Below, one piece after another: positions 25,494-33,728 of a stretch of 64,000 nucleotides of DNA. How positions within the stretch are numbered: the first letter of the stretch is position 1; every line of letters starts with the position of its first letter. A model generated the notes under the pieces. It was not told the DNA's origin and searched no databases. It worked only from the letters and a program-made list of their open reading frames with translations. Position numbers and translations under genes: made by a program. The stretch covers positions 22,633-86,632 of the forward strand of contig NZ_FOPI01000008.1 of the NCBI RefSeq assembly GCF_900113455.1. Reading direction: 5' to 3'. The stretch is from Ligilactobacillus ruminis DSM 20403 = NBRC 102161. GTDB taxonomy: Bacteria; Bacillota; Bacilli; Lactobacillales; Lactobacillaceae.

Positions 25494-26299
25494 TGGGAAG
25501 AGCAATTGTAATTACGTCCGGAAAGGGCGGCGTCGGTAAAACGACGACAACGGCCAATCTTGGTTCTGCTTTGGCTCTAATGGGCAAAAAAGTTATCATG
25601 CTTGATCTTGACATCGGTTTGCGCAATCTGGACGTTGTGTTGGGACTTGACAATCGCATTATTTATGATATTGTTGACGTTGCCAAAGGAAGGTGCAAGC
25701 TTCATCAGGCCATTATCAAAGATAAACGCTTTGAAGACAAGCTTTTCTTGCTGCCGGCTGCACAAAATACCGATAAGTCTGCGATTGAGCCGGAGGAAGT
25801 CAAGGCAATCGTTGCTGATCTGAAGAGTGATTTTGACTATATTTTGCTTGATTGTCCGGCTGGGATTGAACAAGGTTTTGCCAATTCGGTTGCTGGCGCT
25901 GATGAAGCTATCGTTGTTTCGACACCCGAAATTTCAGCTGTCAGGGATGCTGATCGAGTAGTCGGTCTGCTGGAACAGGCTGATCTTGATGAACCGCCGA
26001 TGCTTATTATTAATCGTATTAAAAAGCGAATGGTTAATGACGGAACGATGATGGATGTTGATGAGATTACTCACCATTTGTCGATTAAATTGATTGGAAT
26101 CGTCTTTGACGATGATGAGGTTATCGGAACTTCCAACAAGGGCGAACCAATCGTCTTGAATGAAAAGAGTCCGGCGTCAAAAGGGTATCGAAACATAGCC
26201 CGTCGGCTTGAGGGGCAGACGGTTCCTTTGATGACGCTGAAAGAAAGCGATGAAAGCGGATTTTTTGGCAAGATAGCGTCATGGTTTCAAAAAAAGTAA
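25493..26299 (+). CDS. minD: Septum site-determining protein MinD
   Basis: 268 aa ParA-type ATPase with the deviant Walker A GKGGVGKTT (residues 10-18), DCPAGIE, and a C-terminal amphipathic membrane-targeting helix (FFGKIASWFQKK). It positions MinC at the membrane. Start ATG 25493 after AATGGAGG. Confidence 0.96.
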   Translation: MGRAIVITSGKGGVGKTTTTANLGSALALMGKKVIMLDLDIGLRNLDVVLGLDNRIIYDIVDVAKGRCKLHQAIIKDKRFEDKLFLLPAAQNTDKSAIEPEEVKAIVADLKSDFDYILLDCPAGIEQGFANSVAGADEAIVVSTPEISAVRDADRVVGLLEQADLDEPPMLIINRIKKRMVNDGTMMDVDEITHHLSIKLIGIVFDDDEVIGTSNKGEPIVLNEKSPASKGYRNIARRLEGQTVPLMTLKESDESGFFGKIASWFQKK

Positions 26300-26300
26300 T

Positions 26301-26329
26301 TTGACAAACTGATGATTGAATGTTAGTCT
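26301..26329 (+). promoter_or_regulatory. Promoter of the T-box/ABC transporter operon
   Basis: TTGACA, 17 nt, TAGTCT, right after the minD stop codon and before the T-box leader. Confidence 0.5.
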
Positions 26330-26339
26330 GTATAAAAAT

Positions 26340-26590
26340 TCATATTTAGAATAATGTTGAGCGGAAGAGTAGGTTGATGAGTCGCTAAGAGAGTTCCTGT
26401 TGCTGCAAAGGAATCGATGAATTTTCCGAACCACACCCGTGAGTTAGCGAAGAAATTTGCTCGGATGCCCCGTTATCGGCAACAAGTCATCGACTTGCTG
26501 AGGCCGGCTTCGTGAGAAGTTGGTAAATCGGAGGTGGAACCGCGCAACAACGCCCTCTTGGAATTTTCCAAGAGGGCTTTTTCAATTTTT
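26340..26590 (+). promoter_or_regulatory. T-box riboswitch, histidine specificity suspected
   Basis: The T-box sequence GGAGGTGGAACCGCG is at 26530-26544. The terminator is GCCCTCTTGG..CCAAGAGGGC plus T-run (26552-26583). The Stem I base TCGCTAA/TTAGCGA is clear. Near the end of Stem I is GAACCACACC; the pattern (GAA, specifier, ACC) suggests CAC, histidine, though one base of register remains open. Known: histidine T-boxes control hisXYZ-type ABC transporters in Firmicutes, which fits the three genes that follow. The riboswitch fills the gap between minD and the permease gene. Confidence 0.85.
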
Positions 26591-26604
26591 CAGGGGGTTC
26601 ACGT

Positions 26605-27252
26605 ATGAATTATATATTCGAAATTATGCCATCTTTATTGGACGGAACGGAGATGACGCTTTCTATTTTCGTGTTGACGCTTGTTTTTTCATTGCCGTTG
26701 GGTTTGATTTGCGCACTCGGAAGATGCTCAAAATTTAAGATATTAAATGCAGTCCTGCGTTTTTATATTTGGTTGATGCGCGGAACGCCGTTGCTTTTGC
26801 AATTGATTTTTGTGTTTTACGGACTTCCGCTGTTGGGAACGGGAATCGTGCTTCCAAGATATGCAGCAGCTTTGGTAGCGTTTGTTTTGAATTATACGGC
26901 GTATTTTGCAGAAATTTTTCGTGGCGGTCTGCAGTCGATTGATCGTGGTCAGTATGAAAGCGCCGGGGTGTTAAGGCTGACTTATTGGCAAACCATCAGG
27001 AAAATTATTGCGCCTCAGGTTATGAAAATCGTCGTTCCTTCAATCGGAAATGAGGTAATCAATCTTATCAAAGATTCAAGCTTGGTTTATGTGATAGGAC
27101 TTGGCGATCTTCTTCGTGCCGGGAACGTTGCTTCCAGTCGGGATGTTTCTTTGATTCCCCTTGTTTTGGTCGGAATAATCTATTTGGCGCTGACGGCCGT
27201 CTTTACCTGGATGTTGCAAAATGTTGAAGCAGTATACGGAAAATGGAAGTAA
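26605..27252 (+). CDS. Polar amino-acid ABC transporter permease (HisM/GlnP family)
   Basis: 215 aa with about five membrane helices. The motif RGTPLLLQLIFVFYGLP and the EAA loop YESAGVLRLTYWQTIRKIIAPQ are typical of His/Glu/Gln permeases. It forms the membrane channel with the next two genes. Substrate is not readable from the permease; the T-box upstream points to histidine. Confidence 0.92.
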   Translation: MNYIFEIMPSLLDGTEMTLSIFVLTLVFSLPLGLICALGRCSKFKILNAVLRFYIWLMRGTPLLLQLIFVFYGLPLLGTGIVLPRYAAALVAFVLNYTAYFAEIFRGGLQSIDRGQYESAGVLRLTYWQTIRKIIAPQVMKIVVPSIGNEVINLIKDSSLVYVIGLGDLLRAGNVASSRDVSLIPLVLVGIIYLALTAVFTWMLQNVEAVYGKWK

Positions 27253-27263
27253 GGGTGATTTGA

Positions 27264-27893
27264 ATGCTTGAGCTTAAGAATATTAAAAAGAGTTTTTCCG
27301 GACGAAAGATTCTTGACGGAATCAGTCTTAAAGTGACCGATGGTGAGATTATGTGCATCGTCGGACAGTCCGGTGGCGGAAAAACGACGCTTTTAAGGTG
27401 CATCAGCGGATTGGAACGCATTGACGAAGGAGAGATGATGCTTGACGGAAAGAAGTTTGATCCAATGTCTTCAAAAGAAGCGCTCATTGGAGTCGTCTTT
27501 CAGGAGTACAACCTTTTTCCGCATTTGTCGGTTTTGGAAAACGTGACTCTGGCTCCAAAGATCGCTTTGAAAAAAGATCCGCAGGCAGTTGAAAAAGAAG
27601 CACGACAATTGTTGAAAAAGCTGGCTTTAGAGGGTAAGGAGAATCTTTATCCGTATCAGCTTTCAGGCGGTCAAAAGCAACGTGTCTCGATTGCGAGGGC
27701 GCTTGCGATGCATCCTAAAATTTTGTGCTATGACGAACCGACAAGTGCGCTTGATCCTGGGTTGAGGGACAAGGTCAGGGACATTATTTTAAGTTTAAAA
27801 AAAGAATCGATGACTCAAATTATAGTGACTCATGATCTTAAGTTTGCAAGGGAGATAGCTGATGATGTTTTGAAAGTCAGACCTGTTTCATAG
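27264..27893 (+). CDS. Amino-acid ABC transporter ATPase (GlnQ/HisP family)
   Basis: 209 aa with Walker A GQSGGGKTT, Q-loop VFQEYNLFPHL, signature LSGGQKQRVSIARAL, Walker B ILCYDEPTSALD and switch VTHD. It is about 30 residues shorter at the C-terminus than the usual 240 aa; the core is complete, so it is probably functional. Confidence 0.94.
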   Translation: MLELKNIKKSFSGRKILDGISLKVTDGEIMCIVGQSGGGKTTLLRCISGLERIDEGEMMLDGKKFDPMSSKEALIGVVFQEYNLFPHLSVLENVTLAPKIALKKDPQAVEKEARQLLKKLALEGKENLYPYQLSGGQKQRVSIARALAMHPKILCYDEPTSALDPGLRDKVRDIILSLKKESMTQIIVTHDLKFAREIADDVLKVRPVS

Positions 27894-27905
27894 AGGTGAA
27901 TTGAT

Positions 27906-28718
27906 GTGAAAAGGAAAAGTCGTATCGGAATATGCTTGTTTTTTGCTCTTTGTTTGTTGGGAGGATGTTCGAATTCAAAATTAAGGGCTGAAAAAGTAGA
28001 TAACTGGGCTAGGATCAAACATCACGGAATGGTCGTCGTCGGTTTGGACGATAGTTTCGTACCAATGGATTTTCGTCAAAAAAACGGACGACTTGCCGGA
28101 TATGACGTTGATTTGGCCAAAGCTGTCTTTAAAAAATGCGGATTAAAACCTGATTTCCAAACGATTGACTGGTCAATGAAAGAAACCGAGCTGATGAACG
28201 GAACGATTGACGTTATTTGGAACGGATACAGCAAAACTTCAGAACGGATGAAAAAAGTCGCTTTTTCAAATTCGTATCTTGCAAACGACCAGGTGCTCGT
28301 GACAAAGGAAAAGAACGTCAAAAATGGGGCAGACATGAAAGACAAGGCGATTGGCGTTCAAAGCGGATCATCGGGATACGATTGTTACGTTGGATATCCT
28401 GATCTGCTTAAAAAGCATGCTCGCAAAACGATTCAATATGATACTTTCAACGATGCTTTTTTGGATCTTGATGCCAAAAGAATTTCGGGAATCGTGATTG
28501 ATAAAGTGTATGCGTCATACGTTATATCACATAAAAGCGATCCTTTGAGCTATCATGAAGTTTCCATCGGCTATCCTAAAGAAGAATTTGCGGTTGGAAT
28601 CAGAAAGGGCGATAAAAAACTCAGATTGAAAATCAATCGTGCGCTCAAAGAGCTAAAAAAGGATGGTACGATTAAAAAAATTAATCATAAATGGTTCGGG
28701 AAAAATTTTATTGACTGA
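27906..28718 (+). CDS. Amino-acid ABC transporter substrate-binding lipoprotein
   Basis: 270 aa from GTG 27906 after AGAGGTG. The signal peptide ends in lipobox LLGGCSNS (Cys about 21), so it is a membrane-tethered lipoprotein. The solute-binding family 3 signature GYDVDLAKAVFKKCG is present. It captures the amino acid outside the cell for the permease and ATPase encoded before it. Confidence 0.93.
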   Translation: MKRKSRIGICLFFALCLLGGCSNSKLRAEKVDNWARIKHHGMVVVGLDDSFVPMDFRQKNGRLAGYDVDLAKAVFKKCGLKPDFQTIDWSMKETELMNGTIDVIWNGYSKTSERMKKVAFSNSYLANDQVLVTKEKNVKNGADMKDKAIGVQSGSSGYDCYVGYPDLLKKHARKTIQYDTFNDAFLDLDAKRISGIVIDKVYASYVISHKSDPLSYHEVSIGYPKEEFAVGIRKGDKKLRLKINRALKELKKDGTIKKINHKWFGKNFID

Positions 28719-28772
28719 CAAATATCGATTTTTGGGCTAAAATTAACTGTATAGTCTTTTTAGAAGGGTGAT

Positions 28773-30242
28773 GTGACGGTGGGTACAGTAATTTGGATAA
28801 TCATTTTGATTTTATTGTTAAATACGACTGCGGCAATCATTACTGTATTTAAAGAAAAAAGAGACATCGCAGCGACTTGGGCCTGGCTTTTGGTTTTAAA
28901 CCTTTTGCCTGTAGTTGGATTCGTGATTTACCTGTTTGCCGGAAAGAAAATTTCGAAAGAAAAGATTTTTGATTTGCGGACTCAGGAACGGACAGGAATC
29001 AGCCAGCTTGTTGCTTTGCAAAAGGAGCAGTGGAACGAAAAAGAGCTAATGCCAAGCGATTTGCTGACGGATGAGGCAAGACAGACCGTCAGAGCTTTGC
29101 TTGTGGCTGACGATGCGATTTTGACGAAAAATAATGAAGTCAAGGTTTATACGGACGGTCATGAAAAATTCAGAGCGCTGATTGAAGACGTCAGAAAGGC
29201 CAAAGATCACGTGCATGTCGAATATTATTCGTTTTTTTCGGATCAAATCGGGACGGAACTTTTGCATGCGTTGGAGGATGCATGCTCCCGCGGAGTCGAA
29301 GTTCGCATTATCTATGACAGCATGGGTTCCAGGGGCCAGCGTCGTGGCTTTTTCAAGCGCCTTGAAAGTTTAGGCGGAAGGGCAGAGGTGTTTTTTGGAT
29401 CAAAAGCGGCTCCCGTTCACAGTCCGCGGCTGAATTATCGGTTGCACCGTAAAATTGTCGTTATTGACGGAAAAATCGGCTATATCGGAGGCTTTAACGT
29501 TGGTGATCAGTATTTGGGACTTTCGAAAAAATTTGGCTATTGGCGCGACACCCATTTAAGAATTGTCGGAAACGCTTGTGCCGTTATGCAGTCGCGGTTT
29601 TTTATGGATTGGAACGCGACGATTGCCAGGACGCGTGAAAAAGATCGACTTGAATATTCAAATCATTATTTTCCGCTTGAAAAAAGCAAGGGTCAAACGA
29701 GTATTCAAATTGTATCATCTGGTCCTGATTCCGAGACTGAGGCAATCAGGCTCGGATATTTGAAAATGATCAGTTCGGCCAATGAATATATTTGCATCCA
29801 GACGCCTTATCTCATTCCGGATGATGCTGTGATGGATGCATTGAAACTGGCGGTCTATTCCGGAATCAGGGTAAGAATCATGATTCCTTCGATGCCTGAT
29901 CACCCGTTTGTCTATCGCGCAACGGAATATTATGCAAGAGAACTTGTTAATAATGGGGTTGAACTCTATCGTTACGATAACGGTTTTTTGCATGCAAAGA
30001 CGATGGTAATTGACGGGCAGATTTCATCGGTCGGGTCGGCCAATCTTGATTTCAGAAGCTTTAAACTTAATTTCGAGGGAAATGCTTTTTGCTATGACCG
30101 TGATTTGGCAAGGCATCTAACCGATATTTTTGATGAAGATACGAAAGAATGTACAAAATTGACTGAGGAGTATTTCTTGAATCAGTCTGCTTGGAGGAGA
30201 TTCAAACAGTATTTTTCAAGGCTTTTGTCGCCGATTTTATAA
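28773..30242 (+). CDS. cls: Cardiolipin synthase
   Basis: 489 aa from GTG 28773 (SD AGAAGGGTG). Two N-terminal membrane helices precede two phospholipase-D HKD motifs, NYRLHRKIVVIDGKIGYIGG and FLHAKTMVIDGQISSVGSAN. It condenses two phosphatidylglycerols to cardiolipin. Full length for the Firmicutes family. Confidence 0.96.
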   Translation: MTVGTVIWIIILILLLNTTAAIITVFKEKRDIAATWAWLLVLNLLPVVGFVIYLFAGKKISKEKIFDLRTQERTGISQLVALQKEQWNEKELMPSDLLTDEARQTVRALLVADDAILTKNNEVKVYTDGHEKFRALIEDVRKAKDHVHVEYYSFFSDQIGTELLHALEDACSRGVEVRIIYDSMGSRGQRRGFFKRLESLGGRAEVFFGSKAAPVHSPRLNYRLHRKIVVIDGKIGYIGGFNVGDQYLGLSKKFGYWRDTHLRIVGNACAVMQSRFFMDWNATIARTREKDRLEYSNHYFPLEKSKGQTSIQIVSSGPDSETEAIRLGYLKMISSANEYICIQTPYLIPDDAVMDALKLAVYSGIRVRIMIPSMPDHPFVYRATEYYARELVNNGVELYRYDNGFLHAKTMVIDGQISSVGSANLDFRSFKLNFEGNAFCYDRDLARHLTDIFDEDTKECTKLTEEYFLNQSAWRRFKQYFSRLLSPIL

Positions 30243-30252
30243 CCAACGTGGA

Positions 30253-30291
30253 GTTTCGCTGCGGATAAAGTGGAGAACATGCAGCGAAAAC
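30253..30291 (+). other. Hairpin after cls
   Basis: GTTTCGCTGC and GCAGCGAAAAC form a 9-10-bp stem with an 18-nt loop but no T-run, so it is not a standard terminator. It may stabilise the cls mRNA end or act in the leader of the next gene. Confidence 0.4.
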
Positions 30292-30347
30292 AGTGCTGGC
30301 TGATCAAAGAATTAAACCTAATAAAAAGGAGGGTAAACGGGAAGATT

Positions 30348-30392
30348 ATGGCGATGGAAAAATGTTGCCTTCTCGTCCCAAAAAATAAATGA
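30348..30392 (+). CDS. Possible 14-codon leader ORF coupled to the hydrolase gene
   Basis: ATG 30348 opens MAMEKCCLLVPKNK and its TGA overlaps the ATG of the hydrolase gene (ATGA). AAGGAGGG lies 14 nt upstream, rather far. The hydrolase gene has no Shine-Dalgarno of its own and an in-frame stop directly before its ATG, so coupling to this short ORF would explain its translation. No homology is recognised; it may be a coupling device, not a functional peptide. Confidence 0.35.
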   Translation: MAMEKCCLLVPKNK

Positions 30393-31321
30393 AAAAACGT
30401 TCAATATGGAAAAAAATCGCTTTAGCAGTCATTGTTGTGATTATTGCTGTTTATGCAGCAGCCAATGCATACCTGATCAACTATGCTTTCATCCGTCCAA
30501 GCGGTGGCAATGGAAATGACAGGCCATCAAAAGCGTTGGTCAAAAACCAAAAATGGCTTTCAAAGCAAAGGACTTATGTTTGGAAGCAAAAAGCCGTCGG
30601 AACGGACATCAAGCTCAAGGCGATTTATTTGCCGGCTGAAGCAAAGACGAACAAGACAATTATTGTTGCGCACGGATATCACGGCAGTTCATACAATATG
30701 GCAAGCTATATCAGGATGTTTCACAACCAGGGCTATAACGTGCTTTCTCCTGATGACAGGGCCTCTGGCAAAAGCGGAGGCAAGTTTATTACCTTTGGGT
30801 GGAAGGATCGTTTGGACTATTGCCAATGGGTCAGGCAAGTCATCAGAAAAAACGGAAACGATTCGCGCATCGGACTGTTCGGTGTCAGCATGGGCGGTGC
30901 AACCGTAATGATGGTCAGCGGTGAAAAACTGCCGAAACAAGTTAAGGCAATCGTTGAAGATTGCGGTTATTCCAGCGTTTATGATGAATTGAGCACTCAG
31001 CTGACGGAGCAGTTCGGACTTCCGAAGGAGCCGATTTTAAGCACGACGGCTTTGTTTGCCAGTCCTTTTATCGGCTACAACTTTGCTAAGGAAGGAAGTT
31101 CCGTTGCGCAGCTTAAGAAAAACACGCGCCCGATTTTTTTGATTCATGGTGATTCTGATGATTTTGTTCCGACTTCAATGCTTCAGAAGAATTATGATGC
31201 CGTCAAGTCGACAAAAAAGAAATGGGTCGTGAAAAATACGCGTCACGCTAATGCTTATTATACTCATCCGAAAGAGTATGCCAGGAAAGTCGGAAAGTTT
31301 TTTGGCAAATATCTTGATTAA
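30389..31321 (+). CDS. Membrane-anchored alpha/beta hydrolase
   Basis: 310 aa. One N-terminal membrane helix (about 9-30) puts the enzyme outside the cell. The catalytic triad is visible: nucleophile Ser in IGLFGVSMGGATVM, Asp in LIHGDSDDFVP, and His in KNTRHANAYY; HGYHGSSYNM forms the oxyanion region. It resembles YqkD-like hydrolases of Firmicutes; substrate unknown. Translation may be coupled to the short ORF that overlaps its start. Confidence 0.88.
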   Translation: MKKRSIWKKIALAVIVVIIAVYAAANAYLINYAFIRPSGGNGNDRPSKALVKNQKWLSKQRTYVWKQKAVGTDIKLKAIYLPAEAKTNKTIIVAHGYHGSSYNMASYIRMFHNQGYNVLSPDDRASGKSGGKFITFGWKDRLDYCQWVRQVIRKNGNDSRIGLFGVSMGGATVMMVSGEKLPKQVKAIVEDCGYSSVYDELSTQLTEQFGLPKEPILSTTALFASPFIGYNFAKEGSSVAQLKKNTRPIFLIHGDSDDFVPTSMLQKNYDAVKSTKKKWVVKNTRHANAYYTHPKEYARKVGKFFGKYLD

Positions 31322-31376
31322 GCAATGATTTCGTGAATCGTTCATCATGAAACCACGCGCCATAGTGATGAACGAA

Positions 31377-31452
31377 AAAAGTCGAGGAATTGACATACGT
31401 TCTCGAAGTTTTATTTTTGACTTCAAGGGTACGGATCGATTCCTCGACTTTT
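31377..31452. terminator. Bidirectional terminator-like palindrome
   Basis: AAAAGTCGAGGAAT (31377-31390) pairs perfectly with ATTCCTCGACTTTT (31439-31452) round a loop that holds a smaller GAAGT..ACTTC hairpin. It separates the convergent hydrolase and DUF4044 genes. A second hairpin, CGTTCATCA/TGATGAACG, lies just before it (31339-31374). Confidence 0.75.
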
Positions 31453-31501
31453 AAATTCAGATTTCAGTATCAATCGTCGTTTTCTTCGATAAAGAAGATA
31501 A

Positions 31502-31621
31502 TCATCCCGTGATAAATTGGCTCAAAGCTCCCAAAATTACGGCTCCGACCGTAAAAATAAGCATCAGCCAAACAACAACCATGGTGATTTTTTGGAACGT
31601 TGACTTTTTTTTCTTTTCCAA
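31502..31621 (-). CDS. DUF4044 family small membrane protein
   Basis: 39 aa, easily missed because it is short and starts with TTG. It begins MEKKKKSTFQKITM, then a single membrane helix (VVVWLMLIFTVGAVILGAL) and SQFITG. The basic start plus KSTFQKITMVVVWLMLI is the DUF4044 signature of Lactobacillales. The TTG start (31621-31619) follows AAAGGA at 9 nt. Function unknown. It lies opposite to asnB and a few kilobases before the dcw cluster, near which it is found in relatives. Confidence 0.85.
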   Translation of the reverse strand: MEKKKKSTFQKITMVVVWLMLIFTVGAVILGALSQFITG

Positions 31622-31741
31622 ATGGCATTTTCCTTTCAGAACAGATTTTTAAGTTAACTATACCCTTGATTAAGGCACTATGTCAAATTGACAATCAGCA
31701 TAAAATCTTTCTTAATAGTTTCTGAAAGTTGCACAAAAAAA

Positions 31742-31782
31742 TTGAATTTAGAAAAATTAACACTTATAATTGTACAAGTGTT
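31742..31782 (+). promoter_or_regulatory. asnB-lysC promoter with overlapping inverted repeat
   Basis: TTGAAT (31742-31747), 17 nt, consensus TATAAT (31765-31770). A 24-bp inverted repeat with arms AACACTT/AAGTGTT (31759-31782) covers the -10 and the expected start site, the position of a repressor operator. The regulator is not known from the sequence. Confidence 0.65.
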
Positions 31783-31816
31783 ACTGTATTATGAAGAAAT
31801 GAAGGAGGCTTATGTC

Positions 31817-33712
31817 ATGTGCGGTTTTGTAGGATGCCTGACAGATGTTGAAAAAAATGCCGAAAGTAACTGCAAAGATAAAATTAAAGAAATGAATGAC
31901 ATGATTGTTCATAGAGGTCCTGATGACGAGGGGTATTTTGAAGACAAAAACATTACGATGGGATTCAGAAGATTGTCGATCATCGACCTTGAAGGGGGGC
32001 ATCAGCCGTTATCTTATGACAATGGTCGTTACTGGATGACGTTTAACGGTGAAATTTACAACTACATCGAATTGCGTCAAAGTCTCATTGAAGATGGCTA
32101 CGAATTTAAGACCGATTCTGATTCTGAAGTTATTTTGGGCATGTATGCCAAATACAAGGAGAAGTGTCTCGATTATTTCCGCGGGATGTTCGGCTTCGTA
32201 ATTTGGGACAAACAGGAAGAAACTCTTTTTTGCGCTCGCGATCAATTCGGAATCAAGCCTTTTTATTATGCTGAATCAGTAAATGATTTCTACTACGCTT
32301 CTGAAAGCAAGGCCATTTACAAGGTTTTGGAAGATAAAAAGTTCGACAAGGATGCATTGCAAGATTACATGACTTTCCAGTTTGTTCCTGAACCGGAAAC
32401 TCTGACTAAAGAAATCAAGATGCTCGAACCTGGGCATTATATCGTCAAGAAACTTGGACAAAGTCCCGTAATCAAGCGTTATTACTATGCACAGTTTTCC
32501 CCCGTCGTTCGTCCTGAAGAAGAGTACGTTAAAAAAGTTCGCGAAATCTTGTTTGATTCCGTTGAAAAGCATATGCGTGCAGACGTTCCGGTCGGATCAT
32601 TTCTTTCAGGCGGAATCGATTCGTCAATCGTCGTTGCGATTGCCAAGAATTTCAATCCTAATCTTGAAACGATTTCAGTCGGATTTGAACGTGAAGGCTA
32701 TAGCGAGCTTGACGTTGCCAAGGAAACGGCCGACAAGCTTGGCGTTGACAATTTCAGTTCCGTGATTACGCCGCAAGAATTCATGAGGGCCTTTCCTCAC
32801 TTTGTTTGGAGCATGGATGATCCGTTGGCTGATCCGGCTGCCGTCCCTCAATATTTTCTTGCAAAAGAAGCCAGAAAGCATGTTAAGGTTGCTTTGACCG
32901 GCGAAGGAGCGGACGAATTGTTCGGTGGATATACGATCTATCATGAACCTGAATCGCTGAAAATTTTCAATTACTTGAAGCCAATCAACAAAGGGTTAAA
33001 TGCGATTGCTCGTTTGATACCGGACGGGGTCAAGGGAAAGAGCTTTATTTTGCGCGGAACGACTCCGCTTGAGAAACGCTATGTCGGTAATGCGTTTATT
33101 TTTAGCGAAAGCGAAAAAAAGCAGTTCTTCAAGGACTATAATGAAAATCATCCGTTTGAAACGATGACTTCAAAACTTTATTCAGATTCAAAGAATTATG
33201 ATCCGATTACGAGGATGCAATTTGTCGACATGCATCATTGGCTGAATGGTGACTTGCTGCACAATGCCGACAGAACGACATTGGCGCACAGCCTTGAATT
33301 ACGGACGCCATTTTTGGATAAGGAAGTCTTTGAGGTTGCAAGTCATATTCCGGCAGATCTCAGAATTGCTCATAATACTACCAAATATATTCTGCGCAAG
33401 GCGGCAGAAGGGGTCGTTCCGGAACATGTTTTGAATCGCAAAAAATTAGGGTTCCCTGTGCCTATTCGTTTCTGGCTGCGCGATGAAATGTACGACTGGG
33501 CTCGTCAAATCATTAATGAATCACAAACGGATCAATATTTCCGCAAGGATTACTTCTTGAAACTGCTTGAAGATCATAAGAATTTGAAAGCTGACAATTC
33601 TCGCAAGCTGTGGACGGTTTTGACGTTTATGATGTGGCATAAAATTTACGTTGAATCCGATCATTTGATGAATTCAGCAGAATCAAGGGCTTTGATTGAT
33701 CAAGACGTTTAA
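31817..33712 (+). CDS. asnB: Asparagine synthetase (glutamine-hydrolysing)
   Basis: 631 aa from ATG 31817, chosen because Cys2 (MCGFVGCL) must become the N-terminal nucleophile after methionine removal and GAAGGAGG lies upstream. An N-terminal class II glutaminase (RRLSIIDL, NGEIYN, RDQFGIKPFYY) is followed by a synthetase domain with PP-loop FLSGGIDSS. It makes asparagine from aspartate, ATP and glutamine ammonia. lysC follows 16 nt downstream, so both genes draw on aspartate and probably share one transcript. Some AsnB-like enzymes amidate mDAP or D-Asp of peptidoglycan; that alternative fits the mDAP wall but is unproven. Confidence 0.93.
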   Translation: MCGFVGCLTDVEKNAESNCKDKIKEMNDMIVHRGPDDEGYFEDKNITMGFRRLSIIDLEGGHQPLSYDNGRYWMTFNGEIYNYIELRQSLIEDGYEFKTDSDSEVILGMYAKYKEKCLDYFRGMFGFVIWDKQEETLFCARDQFGIKPFYYAESVNDFYYASESKAIYKVLEDKKFDKDALQDYMTFQFVPEPETLTKEIKMLEPGHYIVKKLGQSPVIKRYYYAQFSPVVRPEEEYVKKVREILFDSVEKHMRADVPVGSFLSGGIDSSIVVAIAKNFNPNLETISVGFEREGYSELDVAKETADKLGVDNFSSVITPQEFMRAFPHFVWSMDDPLADPAAVPQYFLAKEARKHVKVALTGEGADELFGGYTIYHEPESLKIFNYLKPINKGLNAIARLIPDGVKGKSFILRGTTPLEKRYVGNAFIFSESEKKQFFKDYNENHPFETMTSKLYSDSKNYDPITRMQFVDMHHWLNGDLLHNADRTTLAHSLELRTPFLDKEVFEVASHIPADLRIAHNTTKYILRKAAEGVVPEHVLNRKKLGFPVPIRFWLRDEMYDWARQIINESQTDQYFRKDYFLKLLEDHKNLKADNSRKLWTVLTFMMWHKIYVESDHLMNSAESRALIDQDV

Positions 33713-33728
33713 GGAGGTCAGTTAGCTG

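Noticed and set aside
28720..28772. Separate promoter for cls
   Set aside because: AT-rich, but no -35/-10 pair with acceptable spacing was found.
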